Of a DNA stretch of 11,354 nucleotides, positions 7,134 through 11,354 are shown piece by piece. Location: assembly GCA_934569195.1 (NCBI GenBank), contig CAKTKB010000040.1, forward strand, positions 1 to 11,354, in the 5' to 3' direction. The DNA is from an uncultured Oscillospiraceae bacterium (GTDB taxonomy: Bacteria > Bacillota > Clostridia > Oscillospirales > Oscillospiraceae). Both the position numbers and the translations under genes were made by a program. The notes below the pieces were generated by a model. That model made no database searches and was not told where the DNA came from. It saw nothing but the letters and a program-made list of their open reading frames with translations. Every line of letters starts with the position of its first letter. Position 1 is the first letter of the stretch.

Positions 7134-7170
7134 ATCGCGTAGCTTGCGACACATTTACGCAGATGTTCTA
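7128..7170. promoter_or_regulatory. Inverted repeat framing the marR transcription start, candidate operator
   Basis: The left arm TAGAATATCGCGTA (7128-7141) is matched by the complement of the right arm TACGCAGATGTTCTA (7156-7170), with one T/C difference and one extra base; the spacer is 14 nt. The left arm contains the -10 box and the right arm ends exactly where the Shine-Dalgarno begins. MarR proteins commonly repress their own promoter, so this is a candidate autoregulatory site. If transcribed from further upstream it could also fold as a hairpin. Confidence 0.5.
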
Positions 7171-7184
7171 AGGAGGGATGTATT

Positions 7185-7634
7185 CTGTACAATCATTTCG
7201 GACACCGCATCCGGATTCTGCACTGGTGTACGGACCAGGTCATGACCCAGACGCTGGCTCAGATGGACCTGACCGCATCCCAGAGTCACATCATGTGCTA
7301 CCTGGCGCATTGCCCCCAGCCTCCCTGCTCCCACGACGTAGAGCAGGCGCTGCGCATGAGCCACCCCACCGTTTCCGGACTTCTCAGCCGCATGGAAAAG
7401 AAGGGCTTTGTCCGGCTGGCTCCGGACCCCCAGGACCGGCGCTGCAAGCGCATCTATCTCCTGCAAAAGGGAGAGGACTGCCGCCGCCAGCTGGGTCTTG
7501 CCATTGACGGCATTGAACACCGGATCGTTCGCGGCTTCACCCCGGAGGAGCAGCAGCAGTTTGCCGAGCTTCTGGAGCGCGCCATTCACAACATGGGGCA
7601 CGACCCCGCAAATCAAAAGGAGGAGCATACCTGA
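7185..7634 (+). CDS. MarR family transcriptional regulator
   Basis: Winged-helix repressor of the MarR family, probably controlling the exporter genes that follow. About 149 aa if it begins at CTG 7185. The helix-turn-helix lies near residues 49-72 (recognition helix HPTVSGLLSRMEKKG) and the wing has DPQDRRCKRIYLL (81-93); an N-terminal dimerisation helix starts HFGHRIRILHW. The start is problematic: a strong AAGGAGGG (7170-7177) is spaced for ATT 7182 or CTG 7185, ATG 7178 is in another frame and too close, and the first in-frame ATG is 7242, which would remove most of helix 1 and has a poor ribosome binding site. Only 1 nt separates its stop from the first exporter gene. The effector is unknown. 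Confidence 0.85.
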   Translation: MYNHFGHRIRILHWCTDQVMTQTLAQMDLTASQSHIMCYLAHCPQPPCSHDVEQALRMSHPTVSGLLSRMEKKGFVRLAPDPQDRRCKRIYLLQKGEDCRRQLGLAIDGIEHRIVRGFTPEEQQQFAELLERAIHNMGHDPANQKEEHT

Positions 7635-7635
7635 G

Positions 7636-9393
7636 ATGATAAAAAGATTGGCTAAATGCGTCCGGGAATACACCGGCGCAACTCTGCTAAGCCCGCTCTG
7701 CATGATCGGAGAGGTCTACATGGAGGTTCAGATTCCTCTGGTCCTTTCCAGAATCGTGGATTTCGGCGTGGAGCTGGGAGACATGAGCGCCGTCTGGCGC
7801 TACGGCCTGCAGCTGGTCCTCTACGCCATTTTGAGCCTGGGCTTCGGCGTGCTGTCGGCATTCTTTGCCTCCTATGCAGCCACTGGCTTTTCCCGCAACC
7901 TGCGCCACGATATGTTTTACCGGGTGCAGACCTTCGACTTTTCCAATATCGACAAATTTTCCGCCTCCAGTATCGTCACTCGTCTGACCTCGGACGTGGC
8001 CAACATGCAGATGGCCTTTCAGATGATGATCCGTATGGCCATCCGCTGCCCGATGATGCTGATTCTCGCAACCACCAACGCCTTCCGCATCAGCCCGAAG
8101 CTGTGCATCGTATACTGCGTGGTGCTGCCCCTGTTGGGTCTGGGCCTGTATCTGATCGTCAAGAGCGTATATCCCATCTTCGACCGGGTGTTCAAGACCT
8201 ACGACCGGCTGAACAATGTCGTGCAGGAAAATGTCCACGGCATCCGCGTGGTGAAATCCTTCGTCCGGGAAGATCGGGAGACGCAGAAATTTACCACCGT
8301 TTCTCAGGAAATCTACAAGGATTTCTGCAAGGCGGAGCGGACATTGGCCTTCAATAACCCCCTGATGCAGTTCGCCGTATATACCTGCATTCTGGTGATC
8401 TCCTATCTGGGCGCCCACATGATCGTTCAGTCCGGCAACCAGGAGGCGCTGGGGCTTACCACCGGTCAGCTCACCTCCATGTTCACCTACACCAGCCAGA
8501 TCCTCAGCTCCCTGATGATGCTGTCCATGGTTTTCGTCATGCTTACCATGTCCCGCGCGCCTATGCGCCGGGCAACGGAAATTCTGGAGGAGGTCCCGGA
8601 CCTGCACAATCCGGAAAACCCCGTGGAAACCGTGCCGGACGGCTCCATTGATTTTGAAAACGTCACCTTCCGCTATCGCGCAGGCGCCGGACGCGACGCG
8701 CTGGAAGCCATCAATCTGCACATTCCCGCCGGAAGCACCGTAGGCATTCTGGGCGGTACCGGCTCCTCTAAGTCCACCCTGGTGCAGCTCATTCCCCGCC
8801 TCTACGACGTCTCCGAAGGCAGCGTCAAGGTCGGCGGCGTGGACGTGCGGGACTATGATATTCACGCTCTGCGGGATCAGGTTTCCATGGTGCTGCAAAA
8901 AAATGTGCTGTTCTCCGGCTCCATCAAGGACAATCTCCGCTGGGGCAACCCCGATGCCACCGACGAGGAGATGGTACACGCCTGCCGCCTGGCCTGCGCC
9001 GACGACTTTATCCGCACCTTCCCCGACGGCTATGATACCCACATCGAGCAGGGCGGCTCCAACGTATCCGGCGGCCAGAAGCAGCGCCTGTGCATTGCCC
9101 GCGCCCTTCTGAAAAAGCCGAAGGTCCTGATTTTGGACGATTCCACCTCTGCCGTGGATACCCATACCGACGCCATGATTCGGAAAGCCTTCCTGGAGGA
9201 GATTCCCGGCACCACCAAGCTGATCATCGCCCAGCGGATTGCCTCCGTGCAGGACGCAGATCTGATCCTTGTCATGGACAGCGGCCGGATTGCCGCCCAG
9301 GGAACCCATGCACAGCTGCTCAAGACCTCTCCCATTTATCAGGAGGTCTACTACTCCCAGACGAAAGGAGGGGACGAGACATGCCCCCAGTAA
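7636..9393 (+). CDS. ABC exporter half-transporter with degenerate ATP site (subunit 1 of a heterodimer)
   Basis: Type IV ABC exporter subunit in the cytoplasmic membrane, 585 aa, with six predicted membrane helices (about 17-40, 57-82, 135-150, 157-176, 245-265, 281-305) and a C-terminal ATPase domain from about 338. Walker A is GGTGSSKST (373-381), with S378 where the consensus has Gly. The signature is VSGGQ (477-481). Walker B is LILDDS with D502 in place of the catalytic Glu, and the switch histidine is Q533. These changes are typical of the degenerate half of heterodimeric exporters (TM287/288, BmrCD type). The start ATG is preceded by AAAGGAGGAG inside marR. Its last 13 nt overlap the next gene. 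Likely cargo is drugs or lipophilic toxins, but this cannot be read from sequence. Confidence 0.92.
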   Translation: MIKRLAKCVREYTGATLLSPLCMIGEVYMEVQIPLVLSRIVDFGVELGDMSAVWRYGLQLVLYAILSLGFGVLSAFFASYAATGFSRNLRHDMFYRVQTFDFSNIDKFSASSIVTRLTSDVANMQMAFQMMIRMAIRCPMMLILATTNAFRISPKLCIVYCVVLPLLGLGLYLIVKSVYPIFDRVFKTYDRLNNVVQENVHGIRVVKSFVREDRETQKFTTVSQEIYKDFCKAERTLAFNNPLMQFAVYTCILVISYLGAHMIVQSGNQEALGLTTGQLTSMFTYTSQILSSLMMLSMVFVMLTMSRAPMRRATEILEEVPDLHNPENPVETVPDGSIDFENVTFRYRAGAGRDALEAINLHIPAGSTVGILGGTGSSKSTLVQLIPRLYDVSEGSVKVGGVDVRDYDIHALRDQVSMVLQKNVLFSGSIKDNLRWGNPDATDEEMVHACRLACADDFIRTFPDGYDTHIEQGGSNVSGGQKQRLCIARALLKKPKVLILDDSTSAVDTHTDAMIRKAFLEEIPGTTKLIIAQRIASVQDADLILVMDSGRIAAQGTHAQLLKTSPIYQEVYYSQTKGGDETCPQ

Positions 9394-11270
9394 AAATGCG
9401 CGGCGACGGTCGCAAGGCACAAAACCCCAAGCAGACCTTTTCCCGTCTGCTCGCCTATATGGGGCAGTACCGCACCACGATGATCGCCGTGGTCGTGTTC
9501 ATCTTCCTGAGCGCCATTGCCCAGGCAGTCAGCTCCTCCTCCCTGGGCACGCTGGTGGACAGCTACATTCAGCCCATGCTGGAGGGAAAGTCCGTCAATC
9601 TGATCGGCTTCCTGTGCCTGCTGGCTGCCATCTATCTGGTAGGAATTCTCTCCTCCTTCCTGTATAACTTTCTGATGGTCCGGGTCGGACAGGGCACCCA
9701 GAAAAAAATCCGGGATGACATGTTCACCCATATGCAGACCCTGCCCATCCGCTATTTCGACACCCATCCCGCAGGCGACGTCATGAGCCGCTACACCAGC
9801 GACATCGATACCCTGCGGCAGATGATCTCCCAGTCCATCCCCCAGTGCATTTCCTCCGCTGCGACCCTGCTGGTCGTGTTCATCGCCATGCTGATCGCGT
9901 CTCCCATTCTGACCGTCGTCATGCTGCTGACAGTCAGCGCCATCGTGCTCGTCACCAAGGTAGTCGCAGGGAAATCCGCCCGGTTCTTCATCGGGCAGCA
10001 GCAGTCCCTGGGCGAGGTGAACGGCTACGTGGAGGAGATGATTTCCGGCCAGCGCGTCGTCAAGGTCTTTTGCCACGAGGATGCCTGCAAGGAGGAGTTT
10101 GACGCTCTGAACGACAAGCTGCGGGAGAACGCTTACAAGGCGGGTGCCTATTCCAACGTGATGGGCCCCATCAACAACAACCTGGGTTACCTCCAGTATG
10201 CCATTCTGGCCATCGTAGGCGGCTACATTGCCATCGCCTCCGGCGGACGGCTGCTGACCCTGGGCAAGCTGATTGCCTTCCTCACCCTGTCCCGCTCCTT
10301 TAATATGCCCATCAGCCAGATCAGCAACCAGATCAACGCCATCGTCATGGCGCTGGCCGGTGCAGAGCGCATCTTCCAGCTCATGGATGAGCCGCAGGAG
10401 GAGGACCACGGTTATGTAACCCTGGTCAACTGCCAGGTCGCTCCCGACGGCACCGTCACCGAATGCCCCCAGCGCACCGGTCACTGGGCCTGGAAGCATC
10501 CCCATCAGGCCGACGGAACCGTCACCTACACGCCTTTGCAGGGCGATATCACCATGCTCGATGTGGATTTCGGCTACGTTCCGGAAAAGACCGTGCTGCA
10601 TGATGTAACGCTCTACGCCCGTCCCGGGCAGAAAATCGCCTTTGTCGGTGCCACCGGCGCAGGCAAAACCACCATCACCAATCTGATCAACCGCTTTTAC
10701 GACATCGCCGACGGCAAGATCCGCTATGACGGGATCAACATCAACAAGATCCGCAAGCCCGACCTGCGCCGTTCCCTCGGTATCGTTCTTCAGGACACGA
10801 ATCTGTTTACCGGCACGGTGATGGACAACATCCGCTACGGCAAGCTGGACGCCACCGACGACGACTGCATCCGCGCAGCCAAGCTGGCCAACGCCCACGA
10901 CTTTATCACCCGTCTGCCCGACGGCTACAACACCATGCTCACCGGCAACGGCGCGCAGCTCTCCCAGGGACAGCGCCAGCTCATTGCCATTGCCCGGGCT
11001 GCCGTCGCAGATCCCCCGGTCATGATCCTGGACGAGGCCACCTCCTCCATCGACACCCGCACCGAAGCCCTGGTGCAGAAGGGTATGGATTCTCTGATGC
11101 AGGGCCGGACGACCTTCGTCATTGCCCACAGACTGAGCACCGTGCGCAATTCCGACTGCATCATGGTTCTCGACCATGGCCACATCATCGAGCGCGGCAC
11201 CCACGACGATCTGATCGCCCAAAAGGGCACCTACTACCAGCTCTATACCGGTGCCTTTGAGCTGGAATGA
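9381..11270 (+). CDS. ABC exporter half-transporter with intact catalytic residues (subunit 2 of a heterodimer)
   Basis: Partner of the preceding gene, 629 aa: a hydrophilic N terminus, six predicted membrane helices (within about 30-325) and an ATPase domain from about 390. Walker A GATGAGKTT (423-431), Walker B LDE (D551, E552) and the switch H583 are canonical, while the signature reads LSQGQ (527-531) instead of LSGGQ. It should supply the working Walker A/B and His to the catalytic site, and the weakened signature to the degenerate site of subunit 1. An extra stretch of about 45 residues (roughly 344-388, rich in G, T, W and H) separates the membrane and ATPase domains. The start is ATG 9381, with GGAGG 9 nt upstream; another in-frame ATG lies at 9396. 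Overlaps the upstream gene by 13 nt, implying coupled synthesis. Confidence 0.92.
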   Translation: MPPVKMRGDGRKAQNPKQTFSRLLAYMGQYRTTMIAVVVFIFLSAIAQAVSSSSLGTLVDSYIQPMLEGKSVNLIGFLCLLAAIYLVGILSSFLYNFLMVRVGQGTQKKIRDDMFTHMQTLPIRYFDTHPAGDVMSRYTSDIDTLRQMISQSIPQCISSAATLLVVFIAMLIASPILTVVMLLTVSAIVLVTKVVAGKSARFFIGQQQSLGEVNGYVEEMISGQRVVKVFCHEDACKEEFDALNDKLRENAYKAGAYSNVMGPINNNLGYLQYAILAIVGGYIAIASGGRLLTLGKLIAFLTLSRSFNMPISQISNQINAIVMALAGAERIFQLMDEPQEEDHGYVTLVNCQVAPDGTVTECPQRTGHWAWKHPHQADGTVTYTPLQGDITMLDVDFGYVPEKTVLHDVTLYARPGQKIAFVGATGAGKTTITNLINRFYDIADGKIRYDGININKIRKPDLRRSLGIVLQDTNLFTGTVMDNIRYGKLDATDDDCIRAAKLANAHDFITRLPDGYNTMLTGNGAQLSQGQRQLIAIARAAVADPPVMILDEATSSIDTRTEALVQKGMDSLMQGRTTFVIAHRLSTVRNSDCIMVLDHGHIIERGTHDDLIAQKGTYYQLYTGAFELE

Positions 11271-11286
11271 GCTTTCCAAGTCAAAA

Positions 11287-11334
11287 CCTCCGGCTAAGCC
11301 GGAGGCTTGATTAAGCCCTAGAAGGGCATTTTAC
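11287..11334 (+). terminator. Tandem hairpins after the exporter operon, likely terminator
   Basis: An 8-bp stem CCTCCGGC/GCCGGAGG with loop TAA (11287-11305) starts 16 nt after the exporter stop codon. A second short stem GCCCT/AGGGC with loop AGA (11315-11327) is followed by ATTTTAC. Together they could terminate the operon, although the U tracts are poor. Tandem hairpins of this look also occur at ends of small IS200/IS605-type elements, so an element boundary is an alternative. Confidence 0.5.
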
Positions 11335-11340
11335 TGGCAA

Positions 11341-11354
11341 ACATCTAAAGATGT
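11341..11354. repeat. Short palindrome at the window edge
   Basis: ACATCT-AA-AGATGT is a perfect 6-bp inverted repeat that runs to the last base of the window. Its continuation and role cannot be judged from here. Confidence 0.4.

Noticed and set aside
7178..7507. A 109-codon frame starting at ATG 7178 directly after the strong ribosome binding site
   Set aside because: The ATG is only 1 nt from GGAGGG, the product is proline-rich with no domain, and it overlaps marR in another frame. It is kept only as a possible frameshift start for marR.
7687..11279. Two long minus-strand open frames (577 and 642 codons) opposite the ABC transporter genes
   Set aside because: Both are antisense shadows of conserved ABC genes. 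The translations are low-complexity G/H/V/D-rich with no family motifs, and no ribosome binding site or promoter was found for them.

Overview
The window looks like chromosomal DNA from a GC-rich gut-type member of the Clostridia (Oscillospirales-like). This is an inference from protein flavour, the strong GGAGG ribosome binding sites, sigma-A type promoters and GC-rich codon use; no species marker such as rRNA is present. No tRNA, rRNA, CRISPR array or complete mobile element was seen.

Left and centre (214-5852, minus strand) hold core metabolism and translation genes. In transcription order they are trmL (wobble-base 2'-O-methylation of tRNA), pgk and tpiA (lower glycolysis), sua5/ywlC (threonylcarbamoyl-AMP synthase for t6A37 of tRNA), coaE (last step of CoA synthesis) and an M18 aminopeptidase. 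They are tightly packed: trmL/pgk and sua5/coaE each overlap in an ATGA. A clear intrinsic terminator separates tpiA from sua5. The aminopeptidase has its own promoter inside the end of coaE, and several strong hairpins lie downstream of it.

The right part is an accessory module. A barrel-only amidohydrolase (minus strand, 6125-6973) is divergent from a plus-strand operon of a MarR-type regulator and two ABC exporter half-transporters (7185-11270). The two half-transporters carry complementary degenerate motifs, so they should form one heterodimeric exporter with one normal and one degenerate ATP site. Both divergent promoters have good -35/-10 boxes and each is associated with an inverted repeat that could be an operator. 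The simplest reading is a drug or toxic-metabolite efflux system autoregulated by the MarR protein, with the amidohydrolase possibly in the same response.

The most useful non-routine points are: the lack of a canonical start codon where marR should begin; the long inverted repeat framing the marR transcription start; the palindrome at the amidohydrolase start; corrected starts for trmL and the aminopeptidase; a terminator sitting in the sua5 leader; and related GC-rich hairpins at both ends of the window. I found no convincing wholly new system; the divergent amidohydrolase/MarR/exporter cassette is the best candidate for functional novelty.
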